Below are positions 7,785-15,540 of a stretch of DNA of 41,297 bases, piece by piece. Made by a program: the position numbers and the translations under genes. The stretch lies in NCBI GenBank assembly GCA_016209605.1, contig JACQVS010000239.1:1-41297 (forward strand), given 5' to 3'. This DNA comes from Planctomycetota bacterium. Its GTDB lineage: Bacteria > Planctomycetota > UBA8108 > JACQVS01. Numbering within the stretch: the first letter of the stretch is position 1; each line of letters starts with the position of its first letter. The notes beneath the pieces were generated by a model. The model did no database searches, was not told the DNA's origin, and was given only the letters and a program-made list of their open reading frames with translations.

Positions 7785-8567
7785 ATGGCTGCTGAAGGCA
7801 CCCTGTTTTTGACCTATCTTGACCGCCAGCGGGACCTGCTGCTCGTCTACGGCGATCCGGCGCCGCTCCATCGCGACCTCGAGCTGCATCTCCTTTCATG
7901 CGGCCTCCGCCACGACCGCCGGACGGCCGGCCTCCTCAAGGATGGCTTGACCGCCATGGCCCTCTACCTGATCTCCCGCCCGCGCTTCGAGAGCTTCGGC
8001 TGGACCATCAGCCTGCAACGTCCCCGCCTCAACTTGTTCTTCGCGGGCTCGGCCAGGGAAAACACCGTGGTCGGCCGCGCCTTCCTCGAAAACGTGCAGC
8101 CGGCGCCGCGCCACCTCTTTTACGCCCAGATCAGCCGCCCTTTCGGCGAACTGCAGACCTCCAGCGTCGAGGTGGAGGGGAGCGACATCTTCAAGATGGT
8201 CGAGCAGTTCTGCTCGCGGTCGGATCAGCAGCCGGTGCGCTTCTTCCGCGGCAAGGGCCCGCGGGCGGCGCTGGCCAGCCCCTTTCCGGGAGCCGACCGC
8301 AACTGGTTCCGGAGCGCCGGCGCGGCCGAGGTCATGGAGCTGGAGAATTCCGGCGGCCTCAAGCTGATCGCCGACCGCAGCGTCCTCTTCCGCTGCGGCT
8401 GCGACCGGAAGATGATCACCGCGATCGTCGTCAAGCTCTACCGCCAGGATCCCGAGGAGCTGTTCCGCGGCGATCCCGAGGTCGAGGTGGAGTGCCCGCG
8501 CTGCGGCGCCAAGCACGCGGTGACGCGCGAGCAGTTCAAGGAGAGCAGCGCGGCCGCGGGGCCATGA
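7785..8567 (+). CDS. Hsp33-like redox-regulated chaperone (HslO family, divergent)
   Basis: The product has 260 residues, a little shorter than typical Hsp33. The C-terminus carries the Hsp33 zinc/redox-switch pattern: CGC in VLFRCGCDRKM, then about 30 residues later CPRCG. All four cysteines are present. The middle (TISLQRPRLNLFFAGSA, then SSVEVEGSDIFKMVEQF) follows the spacing of the Hsp33 core, in which a strand-rich domain is followed by the substrate-binding helices, but similarity by eye is modest. Hsp33 is a cytosolic holdase activated by disulfide formation and unfolding. The ATG at 7785 has no Shine-Dalgarno sequence; an A-rich run and a strong hairpin lie directly upstream, suggesting unusual initiation control. 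It is followed by the YqgE-family gene after 53 bases. Confidence 0.75.
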   Translation: MAAEGTLFLTYLDRQRDLLLVYGDPAPLHRDLELHLLSCGLRHDRRTAGLLKDGLTAMALYLISRPRFESFGWTISLQRPRLNLFFAGSARENTVVGRAFLENVQPAPRHLFYAQISRPFGELQTSSVEVEGSDIFKMVEQFCSRSDQQPVRFFRGKGPRAALASPFPGADRNWFRSAGAAEVMELENSGGLKLIADRSVLFRCGCDRKMITAIVVKLYRQDPEELFRGDPEVEVECPRCGAKHAVTREQFKESSAAAGP

Positions 8568-8620
8568 CAACCGCCTGAAAACCGTTGAATCTCTGAATTG
8601 CTCGGGCACAATGATCTGGC

Positions 8621-9199
8621 ATGGATTCTCTCAAAGGATCGTTCTTGGTCGCTTCGCCCGGCCTGGTGGACCCGAACTTCGCCCGCACGGTGGTGTTCAT
8701 TGTCGAGCACAACGCCGAGGGGGCGTTCGGCCTGGTGCTGAGCCGGCCGCTCAACCTCACGTTGTGGAACCTTTGCGGGAAGATCTTTGAAGATCCCGGC
8801 GAGCTCTCCTCGAAGGAAATCCTCGAGAAATACACCGTTTACACCGGCGGGCCGGTGCAGCCGTCGGCGGTCTTCTTCCTCCACAATCTGGTCGAGACCG
8901 GCAAGGAAGCGATCAAGCCGGGGGTCATCCTGGGAAGCCAGCCGGAAGACCTCCGCCTCATCCTGGCGCGTCTGGGGAAGGCCAACGCGCCGCTCTTGCG
9001 CATCTTTTTCGGCTACGCGGGCTGGGCCCCCAAGCAGCTCGAGAAGGAGCTCAAGGCCGGCGGCTGGCTGGTCAAGCCGGCCACCCTGGAGCAGGTGTTC
9101 CATCAATCCCCCGAATCCCTGTGGAACCAGATGGTGCAGTCGTTCGGCGGGGCGCTGGGGATTTTCGGGATGATGCCGCCCCATCCGGAGCTGAACTGA
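8621..9199 (+). CDS. yqgE: YqgE/AlgH family protein (UPF0301)
   Basis: The product has 192 residues, the usual family length. The conserved family features are visible: GSFLVASPGLVDPNFARTV at the N-terminus, HNAEGAFGLVLSRPL, YTGGPV, then FFGYAGWAPKQLEKEL and the closing segment with GWLV. The family is widespread and cytoplasmic. Its biochemical role is unsettled; it was originally linked to alginate regulation in Pseudomonas. No good ribosome site precedes the ATG at 8621. It lies in a tight rightward set between the Hsp33-like gene and xylA (gap 71). Confidence 0.92.
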   Translation: MDSLKGSFLVASPGLVDPNFARTVVFIVEHNAEGAFGLVLSRPLNLTLWNLCGKIFEDPGELSSKEILEKYTVYTGGPVQPSAVFFLHNLVETGKEAIKPGVILGSQPEDLRLILARLGKANAPLLRIFFGYAGWAPKQLEKELKAGGWLVKPATLEQVFHQSPESLWNQMVQSFGGALGIFGMMPPHPELN

Positions 9200-9270
9200 C
9201 TCCGGAGGGCGCAAAGAAAATAAATTAATTGAGAAGTTTCAGTGTTCAAAATTTTCACGGGAGTCATGAA

Positions 9271-10440
9271 ATGGCAAGCAACTTCAAACCCTCCAAGAAA
9301 GACCAATTCACCTTTGGACTGTGGACCGTCGGCAACCGCGGCCGCGATCCCTTCGGCCTCGAGACCCGCCCGCCGATCGATCCGCTCGATTCGGTGAAAC
9401 GGTTGAGCAAGCTGGGCGCTTACGGCGTCAACTTCCACGACAACGACCTCGTCCCCCTGGACGCCACGCCGTCCGAGCGCGACCGCATCGTCAAGGACTT
9501 CAAGAAAGCGCTCTCCGACCACGGCCTGTGCGTCCCCATGGCGACCACCAACCTCTTCACCGATCCGGCGTTCAAGGACGGGGCCTTCACCTCGACGAGC
9601 GACAAGGTGCGCGCCTACGCGCTGCAAAAGACCCTGCAAGCCATGGACCTGGGCGCGGAGCTGGGGGCCAAGATTTACGTCTTCTGGGGCGGGCGCGAGG
9701 GGGCCGAGGTCGACGCCTCCAAGGACCCGAGCGACGCCATCAAGCGCTTCCGCGAGTGCCTTAACTTCCTCTGCGAGTACTCCATGGACAGGGACTACGG
9801 CTTCAAGTTCGCCATGGAGGCGAAGCCGAACGAGCCGCGCGGCGACATTTATTTCGCCACCACCGGCCAGTACCTCGGCTTCATCGAGACCCTCGACCAT
9901 CCGGAGATGGTGGGGGTCAATCCGGAAGTGGCGCACGAGAACATCGCCGGGCTCAACTTCTCGCACGTCGTGGCGCAGGCGCTCGAGGCCGGAAAGCTCT
10001 TCCACATCGACCTGAACGACCAGAAGCCGGGCCGCTTCGACCAGGACCTGCGCTTCGGCTCGGAGACCATCAAGCAGGCTTTCTTCCTGGTGAAGCTGCT
10101 CGAGGACCACCAGTGGCCGGGGATGCGCCACTTCGATGCCCACGCCTACCGCACCGAGGATGCCGAAGGGGTGTGGGACTTCGCCGCCGGCTGCATGCGC
10201 ACTTACCTCATCCTCAAGGAGAAGGCGCGCCAGTTCAACGAGGACAAGGAGATCCAGGGCCTGCTCGCGGAAATCCATGAGGAGGATGCCAAGCTCTCGG
10301 CGCTGTGGAAGAAGTATGACCGCGCCAAGGCCGAGAAGCTGAAGTCGACGCCCTTCGACCGCCAGAAGCTCGCCGCCCGGCGGCTGCCTTACGAGCGCCT
10401 CGACCAGCTGGTGATCGACCTCCTCCTGGGAGTCCGCTGA
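9271..10440 (+). CDS. xylA: Xylose isomerase
   Basis: The product has 389 residues, the size of the short (actinobacterial-type) class I xylose isomerases, which interconvert D-xylose and D-xylulose (and glucose and fructose) using two divalent metals. The start at 9271 is chosen because GGGAG lies 7 bases upstream; an in-frame TTG at 9229 would add 14 non-conserved residues. Active-site landmarks are present in order: NFHDND (catalytic His and Asp), [20 protein letters not shown] (Glu/Lys), [10 protein letters not shown] (Glu/His), HIDLND and FDAHAYR (metal aspartates). No xylulokinase is adjacent; the downstream neighbour is an epimerase. A second, broken copy of its first ~65 codons is at 11956. 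Confidence 0.97.
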   Translation: MASNFKPSKKDQFTFGLWTVGNRGRDPFGLETRPPIDPLDSVKRLSKLGAYGVNFHDNDLVPLDATPSERDRIVKDFKKALSDHGLCVPMATTNLFTDPAFKDGAFTSTSDKVRAYALQKTLQAMDLGAELGAKIYVFWGGREGAEVDASKDPSDAIKRFRECLNFLCEYSMDRDYGFKFAMEAKPNEPRGDIYFATTGQYLGFIETLDHPEMVGVNPEVAHENIAGLNFSHVVAQALEAGKLFHIDLNDQKPGRFDQDLRFGSETIKQAFFLVKLLEDHQWPGMRHFDAHAYRTEDAEGVWDFAAGCMRTYLILKEKARQFNEDKEIQGLLAEIHEEDAKLSALWKKYDRAKAEKLKSTPFDRQKLAARRLPYERLDQLVIDLLLGVR

Positions 10441-10465
10441 GCGGCCAGGTGCTGCGGAGGCACGG

Positions 10466-11449
10466 ATGGCTGAAACCTTTCTCATCACCGGCGGGCAGGG
10501 CTTCATCGGCGCCTGGACCGCCAAGGCGCTCCTCGATGAGGGGACGCCGTTCGTCCTTTTCGACCTGACCCCCTCGAACTCCATCCTTTCCCAGGTCATC
10601 GATCCCGAGCGCCTGCCGGAGGTGGAGCGGGCCTTTGGCGACATCGCCGACCGCGACACGGTTAGAAAAACCGTCGAGCGTCGCCAGATCACCTACATCA
10701 TCCACCTTGCCGGCCTGCAGGTGCCGGCCTGCCGCGCCGATCCGGTGCAAGGCGCCCGGGTGAACGTCATCGGCACCCTCAACGTCTTCGAGGCGGCGCG
10801 CGCTTCCGGCGGGCGGGTGGCGGGGATCGTTTACGCCTCGAGCGCCGCGGTGGCGGGGGATCCGGAAGATTACGAGGGGCCGCTCCGCGACGACAGCCCG
10901 CACCGGCCGCGGACCCACTATGGCGTCTTCAAAAGCGCCAATGAGGGGAGCGCGCGCGTCTACTTCCTCGACCACGGCCTGCCCAGCGTCGGCCTGCGCC
11001 CTTACACCGTCTACGGCGTGGGGCGGGAAGTCGGCTTGACGAGCGGCCCCACCAAGGCCGTGAAGGCCGCGGTGCTGCAGCGCCCCTACACCATCCCTTT
11101 CACCGGCGGCACCAGCTTCGTCCACGTCGAGGACCTGGCGCGGATCTTCATCGCCTGCGTCCGGTCCAGGCCGCCAGCGGCGCTGGCGCTCAACGTCCGG
11201 GGCGAAGTCGACACCGTCGAAAATTTCATCGCCAGGCTCGAGGAGGTCCTGCCCGACTGCCGCGGCCGCATCACCGCGTCGGGCAACCAGATCCCCATGG
11301 CCTACGACCTCGACCAGGGCGGCCTGGAGAAGCTCCTGGCCGGGCGGGTCCCGAAAACGCCGCTCGCCGAGGGCATCCGCTTGACCGCCGAGAGGTTCCG
11401 GCTCCTCGCCGAGCAAGGCCGCCTCCACGACCGCGACCTGGCGGGGTGA
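10466..11449 (+). CDS. NAD-dependent epimerase/dehydratase (extended SDR)
   Basis: The product has 327 residues. The N-terminal Rossmann motif TGGQGFIG (residues 8-15), DLTPS after the second strand, HLAGLQV, and the active-site region YASSAA...HYGVFK (Tyr-x-x-x-Lys) place it in the extended short-chain dehydrogenase family of nucleotide-sugar or sugar-acid epimerases and dehydratases. SFVHVEDLARIF is the usual late family motif. The exact substrate cannot be told. GGAGG lies 6 bases before the ATG, and the gene starts 25 bases after xylA, so the two are probably cotranscribed and the substrate may be a sugar. Confidence 0.9.
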   Translation: MAETFLITGGQGFIGAWTAKALLDEGTPFVLFDLTPSNSILSQVIDPERLPEVERAFGDIADRDTVRKTVERRQITYIIHLAGLQVPACRADPVQGARVNVIGTLNVFEAARASGGRVAGIVYASSAAVAGDPEDYEGPLRDDSPHRPRTHYGVFKSANEGSARVYFLDHGLPSVGLRPYTVYGVGREVGLTSGPTKAVKAAVLQRPYTIPFTGGTSFVHVEDLARIFIACVRSRPPAALALNVRGEVDTVENFIARLEEVLPDCRGRITASGNQIPMAYDLDQGGLEKLLAGRVPKTPLAEGIRLTAERFRLLAEQGRLHDRDLAG

Positions 11450-11453
11450 ATCC

Positions 11454-11591
11454 GTGGTTACAGCCTGTTTGCAGCTTCGATATTTTGGCGGATTGTCGGC
11501 TCAAGAGATCGCCGCGTCTCCGGGGTGTTCTCCGAGCGCCGTCAAGAGCCGCCTGTCAAAAATCCGGGAATCGTCAGTTATAAGGAAATAA
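11454..11591 (+). pseudogene. Remnant of a sigma factor region 4
   Basis: A 45-codon open stretch begins at a GTG four bases after the epimerase stop. It reads CLQLRYFGGLSAQEIAA then CSPSAVKSRLSKIRE and ends in TAA at 11589. That is the helix-turn-helix of sigma-70 region 4 as found at the C-terminus of ECF factors, without regions 2 or the linker. It has no ribosome site of its own. I take it as the 3' remnant of a lost sigma gene. A separate small HTH protein is possible but less likely. Confidence 0.65.
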
Positions 11592-11614
11592 TCTTTTGCT
11601 TTGAGGATTGATCC

Positions 11615-12082
11615 ATGAACGTTCAAACCATCCAACTCGAAGGTAAGCGTTTCGTGGTAGTTGAAGAGGGCTACTTCCGGCGCCTCCGCCGGCGAGCCGG
11701 AGAGGGCGATGATTTAGAATTGCCGCCGCTTCCCAAGCCGGATACCGAAGGGCGGATTCTTGCCATTGAATACGCCAGGGCTTCCATTGCCCGCGACATA
11801 ATCCGGGAACGTAAATCATTGGGTCTCAGCCAGGAACACCTGGCAAAATTGGCCGGGATCCGCCAGGAAACGCTTTCCCGGATCGAGACGGGGAAGCACA
11901 CTCCAACTGCCCGGGTGGTGAGCAAGATCGATCATGCCCTCCAGAAATTTCGAAAATGGCAAGCAACTTCAAACCCTCCAAGAAAAACCAATTCACCTTC
12001 GGCTTGTGGACCGTCGGCAACCGCGGCCGCGATCCCTTCGGACTCGAAACCCGCCCGCCGCTCGATCCGCTCGAGTCGATGA
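11615..12082 (+). CDS. XRE-family HTH regulator (antitoxin-like), C-terminus replaced
   Basis: The frame codes 155 residues, but only about the first 113 belong to the family. These comprise a strand-rich N-terminal part (MNVQTIQLEGKRFVVVEEGYF), then EYARASIARDIIRERKSLGL and a Cro/C1-type HTH (SQEHLAKLAGIRQETLSRIE, GKHTPTARVVSKIDHAL). GAGGA lies 7 bases upstream of the ATG. From 11956 the frame crosses, out of phase, the start of a xylA fragment, so the last ~40 residues (serine/alanine/proline-rich) are accidental. Regulators of this build often act as antitoxins, but no toxin gene is next to it. It may be functional, because the HTH is intact. Confidence 0.75.
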   Translation: MNVQTIQLEGKRFVVVEEGYFRRLRRRAGEGDDLELPPLPKPDTEGRILAIEYARASIARDIIRERKSLGLSQEHLAKLAGIRQETLSRIETGKHTPTARVVSKIDHALQKFRKWQATSNPPRKTNSPSACGPSATAAAIPSDSKPARRSIRSSR

Positions 12083-12162
12083 AGCGGTTGAGTAAGCTAG
12101 GCGCTTACGGCGTCAACTTCCACGACAACGACCTCGTCCCTCTAGACGACTCGCCGGCGGAG
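11956..12162 (+). pseudogene. xylA: Truncated second copy of xylA (5' part only)
   Basis: The sequence from the ATG at 11956 matches the start of xylA at 9271. Over the first 64 codons 178 of 192 bases are identical. Ten of the 14 differences are silent and the other four are conservative (D/N, I/L, D/E, V/M). Similarity fades between 12147 and 12162, just after the conserved NFHDND site, and the remaining ~320 codons are absent. The open frame continues to 13026 but that part is antisense to the kinase. It begins exactly at the start codon, without the xylA leader. It cannot encode an active isomerase. Confidence 0.9.
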
Positions 12163-13434
12163 CCGGCGGGATCGGATGGACGGCATCGGGAGGGGCCGAT
12201 TCAGGGGTGCCCCCTCCAAAAATTTTATCAAGTCCACCGCCAGCTCGGCCGCGGTCTGATAGCGGTCCTCCGGCGCTTTCGCCAGGGATCTGAGGACGAT
12301 GGTTTCCAGGTCTCGAGGAATCCCGAGCTCGACCTGCCGGGGCGAGGGCGGCTCCTCTTCGGCGATCCGATGGAACAGCCGGCCGCGGTCGGGTTCACGA
12401 AAGACGGGCTGCAGGACCAGAAGCTCGTAAAGGGTGGCGCCGAGGCTGTAAATATCGCTTCTGGCATCCGACCGCCCCTCCAGACGTTCGGGGGGCAGAT
12501 AGCGCAGCGTGCCGAGGATCTCGCCGCAGCGGGTGAGGTCATCCAGGTTTTCGACCTTGGCCAGGCCGAAATCCGTCACCCAGACATGGCCGTGGTTGTC
12601 AAGGAGCAGGTTCGCCGGCTTGATGTCCCGATGGAGGATGCCCAGCTCGTGCGCGTAAGCAAGGGCCTCCGCCACCTGCTGGCCGAGGCGCGCCACGCTC
12701 AGGTAATACCAATCGGGCGAGATCGACTCGTTTACCCCGAGGGAAATCCGATCGCCGGCTGGGGCCTTGAACTGCCCGCTCAAGAGCCCCATGGCCAAGG
12801 CGGTGCTGGATGGGTCGCTGGCGGGCGAGGAGCCGCTGCTGGGAGGAGTTTCCTGGCCGCCTTTGATCCGCCGGACCTCCTGGATGACCTTGTCCAGGCC
12901 CTGGCCTTGGACGAGCTGCATGGCGAAGTACTGGACGCCGTGCTCCTCGCCGACGCCGAAGATCGGCACGATGTGGGGATGCTGGAGCTGCGCCGCCGCC
13001 TGGGCCTCCCGGCGGAACCGTTCTAAATATCTGCGGTCCATGAAGGAGTGGAAGGGAAGGACCTTGAGGGCGACGCGGCGCTGGAGCGACTCCTGCGCCG
13101 CTTCGTAGACCACCCCCATGCCTCCCCGGCCCAGCTCGCGGAGGATGCGGTACTCCCCCAGCCTGGGTAGCCCTTCCGGTCTTGAGAGGTTTCCGCTTGC
13201 CGGCTCGGGCTGACCTCCCGCGCCGCAAGACGCTCCTCGCTGGATTTCTTCCAGAAACTGCATCGACCGGAAGCGGGCGCGAATCCTCTCCGCCAGTTCC
13301 GGCTGCCGGGCGGCATAATCTTCGATGGAAGGAGCCTCGCCCCGCCGGCAGCGCTCGAGGAACGACTCGACCAGCTCTTGATACCGCCTCTCCAGGCCGC
13401 TTTCCAGCGAATCGGGGCTGGTCTCGTCCGTCAC
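12142..13434 (-). CDS. Ser/Thr protein kinase, C-terminally truncated
   Basis: The product has about 430 residues from a GTG at 13434. That start overlaps the sigma stop as GTGA and has GGGAG 8 bases upstream; an ATG at 13464 is the alternative. An N-terminal planctomycete-type preamble (ERRYQELVESFLERCRRGE...IEDYAARQPELAE) precedes a Hanks-type kinase: GRGGMGVVYEA, VALK, HRDIKPANLLLD, DFGLAKV, LPPERLEG. A ~50-residue S/P/G-rich insert splits the lobes. Relatives normally continue into a membrane segment and sensor or repeat domains. Here the chain ends shortly after FLEGAP in arginine-rich codons antisense to the xylA fragment, with the TAG at 12142 inside that fragment. Kinase activity is possible because all catalytic motifs are kept, but the protein has lost its anchor. 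Confidence 0.88.
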   Translation of the reverse strand: MTDETSPDSLESGLERRYQELVESFLERCRRGEAPSIEDYAARQPELAERIRARFRSMQFLEEIQRGASCGAGGQPEPASGNLSRPEGLPRLGEYRILRELGRGGMGVVYEAAQESLQRRVALKVLPFHSFMDRRYLERFRREAQAAAQLQHPHIVPIFGVGEEHGVQYFAMQLVQGQGLDKVIQEVRRIKGGQETPPSSGSSPASDPSSTALAMGLLSGQFKAPAGDRISLGVNESISPDWYYLSVARLGQQVAEALAYAHELGILHRDIKPANLLLDNHGHVWVTDFGLAKVENLDDLTRCGEILGTLRYLPPERLEGRSDARSDIYSLGATLYELLVLQPVFREPDRGRLFHRIAEEEPPSPRQVELGIPRDLETIVLRSLAKAPEDRYQTAAELAVDLIKFLEGAPLNRPLPMPSIRSRRLRRRVV

Positions 13435-14084
13435 GTTTCTTGCTCCCGGCCCGCTGGAGGCCATTTGAGGAGGCGGAGGATCTCCTCGAGCTTCTTCAGC
13501 GCTCGGGTGTGGCGCTTGCTGGCCGCGGCCTCGCGGATTCCCAGCGCCCGGGCAGCCTCGCAGTTGCTCAGGCGCTCGAAGTGGCGCAGGACGAGCACCT
13601 CGCGGTCGAGGGGGTCCATGGCCTCGAGAGCCGCCTGGACCTGCTCGCGGAGCTCGGCCCGGCGATCCCCCTTGTCCGGAGTGGCCCCCTGGCGAATCAG
13701 GGAAGCGGCGATCAGGGCGGAGCTGGCCTCGGGGAGGCGCTGGACCTCGAGGGGAACTTCCCGGCGGGCATCGCGGCTTTTGGCCCCGAGGTGCTGGCGA
13801 TGGAGTTCCAGGAGCTTCTGGCCGGTGATGAGCCGCAGCCAGAGAAACAGCGGCAGGACCGGCTTCTGCAGGTACTCCTCGAGCCTTTGCGAGGCCGCCA
13901 GGAAGGCCTCCTGAAGAACATCGGAGGGATCCAGCCGTTTCCGGAGGCGAGGATTGAGCCGCAGCTCCACCAGCCAGCGCAGCCGCTCCCGATGCCGCAT
14001 GAAGAAATCCCCCAAGAGCTTCTGGCGGGCGGTTTGGATCCCGCAGCGCAGGAGTTCTTGAATTTCACCGAAATCGTCTCTCAT
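13431..14084 (-). CDS. ECF-type RNA polymerase sigma factor (planctomycete type)
   Basis: The product has 217 residues from the ATG at 14084; the open frame extends further upstream but the extra residues have no family character. Region 2 is seen as RLDPSDVLQEAFLAA with FLWLRLITGQKLLELHRQHLG, followed by KSRDARREVPLE. Region 4 is seen as LDREVLVLRHFERLSNCEAARALGI...ASKRHTRALKKL. The DPSDVLQE/DARREV signature is that of sigma subfamilies described in Planctomycetes. It overlaps the kinase gene by four bases (GTGA), so the two are translationally coupled and the kinase probably signals to this factor. There is no clear ribosome site. A perfect 8-bp palindrome lies 49 bases upstream. Confidence 0.88.
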   Translation of the reverse strand: MRDDFGEIQELLRCGIQTARQKLLGDFFMRHRERLRWLVELRLNPRLRKRLDPSDVLQEAFLAASQRLEEYLQKPVLPLFLWLRLITGQKLLELHRQHLGAKSRDARREVPLEVQRLPEASSALIAASLIRQGATPDKGDRRAELREQVQAALEAMDPLDREVLVLRHFERLSNCEAARALGIREAAASKRHTRALKKLEEILRLLKWPPAGREQET

Positions 14085-14132
14085 ATCGCCGGCCAGGAGT
14101 TGAAAAGACCCAGCCCGATATTGTAAATCCCT

Positions 14133-14152
14133 GGCTTGAATGTTTTCAAGCC
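14133..14152. promoter_or_regulatory. Palindrome between divergent sigma gene and ABC operon
   Basis: GGCTTGAA-TGTT-TTCAAGCC is a perfect 8-bp inverted repeat with a four-base spacer. It lies in the 145-base divergent gap between the sigma factor (start 14084) and the ABC permease (start 14230), a position suited to an operator shared by both. No convincing promoter was recognised beside it. Confidence 0.4.
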
Positions 14153-14229
14153 CACAGGACGTTCCGGCGCGCCCCGGCCGCCGGGGCCGATAACCGGCTG
14201 GAGGTGAAGCTCCGGCGTCCCGGCCGCCG

Positions 14230-15540
14230 ATGACGTTAACTGGAGGAAGGTTTTTCGTTGGAACGGAAGTCATTGATCGATCCGAGGCCGTGTTGTTCCA
14301 GATAATCCGTCCGTTGAAAACGCTGTACCTGCGCGAGCTGAGCCATCTCCTGCGCGACCGGCACACCTTGATTTACTCCGTGGCCATCCCCCTTTTCCTC
14401 TACCCGCTCATCCTCTTCGCCCTCTTTCAGGCGATGGCGCTGGTGAAGGGCTGGAAGGAGCGCCAGGTCTCGAAAATCCTGGCGGTGGGGATCGAGGAGA
14501 ACAGCCTCTGGTCGCACCTCCTGGGGCGGGACGCCAGGATCCAGCCCGTTCACCTGCGGCTTCCCGCGCCCCCCAGCTCGCAGCAGATCCGCGGATTGAT
14601 TCAGGACAAGACCATCGATGCCGTGCTGGAGGTGAGGAGAAAAGGTTCAGGCGCCGAATCCATGGACATCGCCTTGCATTACGCCAGCGGCCGCGATGCC
14701 TCGGCCACCGCCCACGAAAGGCTCCTCGAGCTGGCCGGCAAGTTTCGGGACAAGCTGCTCCTCCGCAAGGTGCAGGACCTCGGGGAAAGCGAGGCGCTCT
14801 TGTCGGCAGTCGATTACCAGGAGCACGACATCGCTTCTGGCGAACGTAAGGCCAACTACATCCTGTCGTTGATCCTGCCCCTCCTCCTGGTGGTGATCCT
14901 GCTCATGGGCTCTTTTTACCCGGCCCTCGATGCCACCGCCGGCGAGCGGGAACGCAGGACCCTGGAAACCACTCTCCTCGCCCCGGTGCCAAAAATTTAT
15001 TTGATCCTTGGAAAGTACCTGGCCGTCGTCACCCTGGGGCTCCTGGCCTTCCTCTTGAACCTGGCCAGCATGACCTTTTCCCTGAAGCACGTCCTTTTCC
15101 AGCTCAAGGTGCACGCCTTCCAGATCTCCTTCACCGCCCTGGCCGTCATCCTGGCCGCCGCGGTGCTGCTGGCGAGCCTGCTGGGGGCCTTGATGATGCT
15201 GGCCGGATTTTTCGCCCGCTCCTTCAAGGAGGGGCAGGCTTACATGGCCCCGCTCTACCTTCTCGCCATCCTGCCGGTGGCGGTGACTCTGGCCCCGGAG
15301 GTGCGTCTTTCGCCGGCGTTAATCGCCGTGCCGGTGGTCAACTTGACACTGGTGTTCCGGGAAGCCCTGCAAGCCCGGTTCGATGCCCCGATGATCACCC
15401 TGGCGGTGCTGATCTCCACCGTTTATTCGGCGGCGGCCATCGCGCTCTCCGCATGCTTCATCTCCCGGGAGGAGTTCTTGCTGGGAGAAAAAGGCATCCA
15501 CGGCCGCCGGCCAGGGAGGTTGAGGAAAAATGAGTCTTGA
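14230..15540 (+). CDS. ABC-2 type permease (NatB-like)
   Basis: The product has about 436 residues. The topology fits ABC-2/NatB permeases: a cytoplasmic start with LYLRELSHLLRDRHTLIY, one membrane helix (about 45-70), a long extracytoplasmic domain (about 75-215), then five or six helices (about 220-415), beginning with the conserved loop DATAGERERRTLETTLLAPV after the second helix. It probably forms a heteromeric exporter with the ATPase at 15530 and the permease at 16360; NatAB exports sodium ions in Bacillus, but the substrate here is unknown. The start is uncertain: the ATG at 14230 has only a distant GGAGG, while GGAGGAAGG inside the frame near 14242 would serve a slightly later start. 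It overlaps the ATPase gene by 11 bases. Confidence 0.85.
   Translation: MTLTGGRFFVGTEVIDRSEAVLFQIIRPLKTLYLRELSHLLRDRHTLIYSVAIPLFLYPLILFALFQAMALVKGWKERQVSKILAVGIEENSLWSHLLGRDARIQPVHLRLPAPPSSQQIRGLIQDKTIDAVLEVRRKGSGAESMDIALHYASGRDASATAHERLLELAGKFRDKLLLRKVQDLGESEALLSAVDYQEHDIASGERKANYILSLILPLLLVVILLMGSFYPALDATAGERERRTLETTLLAPVPKIYLILGKYLAVVTLGLLAFLLNLASMTFSLKHVLFQLKVHAFQISFTALAVILAAAVLLASLLGALMMLAGFFARSFKEGQAYMAPLYLLAILPVAVTLAPEVRLSPALIAVPVVNLTLVFREALQARFDAPMITLAVLISTVYSAAAIALSACFISREEFLLGEKGIHGRRPGRLRKNES

Noticed and set aside
9103..11428. Long minus-strand frames (529 and 397 codons) opposite xylA and the epimerase
   Set aside because: Both lie over genes with intact active-site motifs and show no family character themselves.
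11615..12082. Complete toxin-antitoxin pair
   Set aside because: The XRE protein is antitoxin-like, but neither side has a toxin-sized gene; upstream is a sigma remnant and downstream a xylA fragment.
11956..13026. 356-codon continuation of the xylA fragment
   Set aside because: Only the first ~65 codons match xylA; after about 12162 the frame is antisense to the kinase gene.
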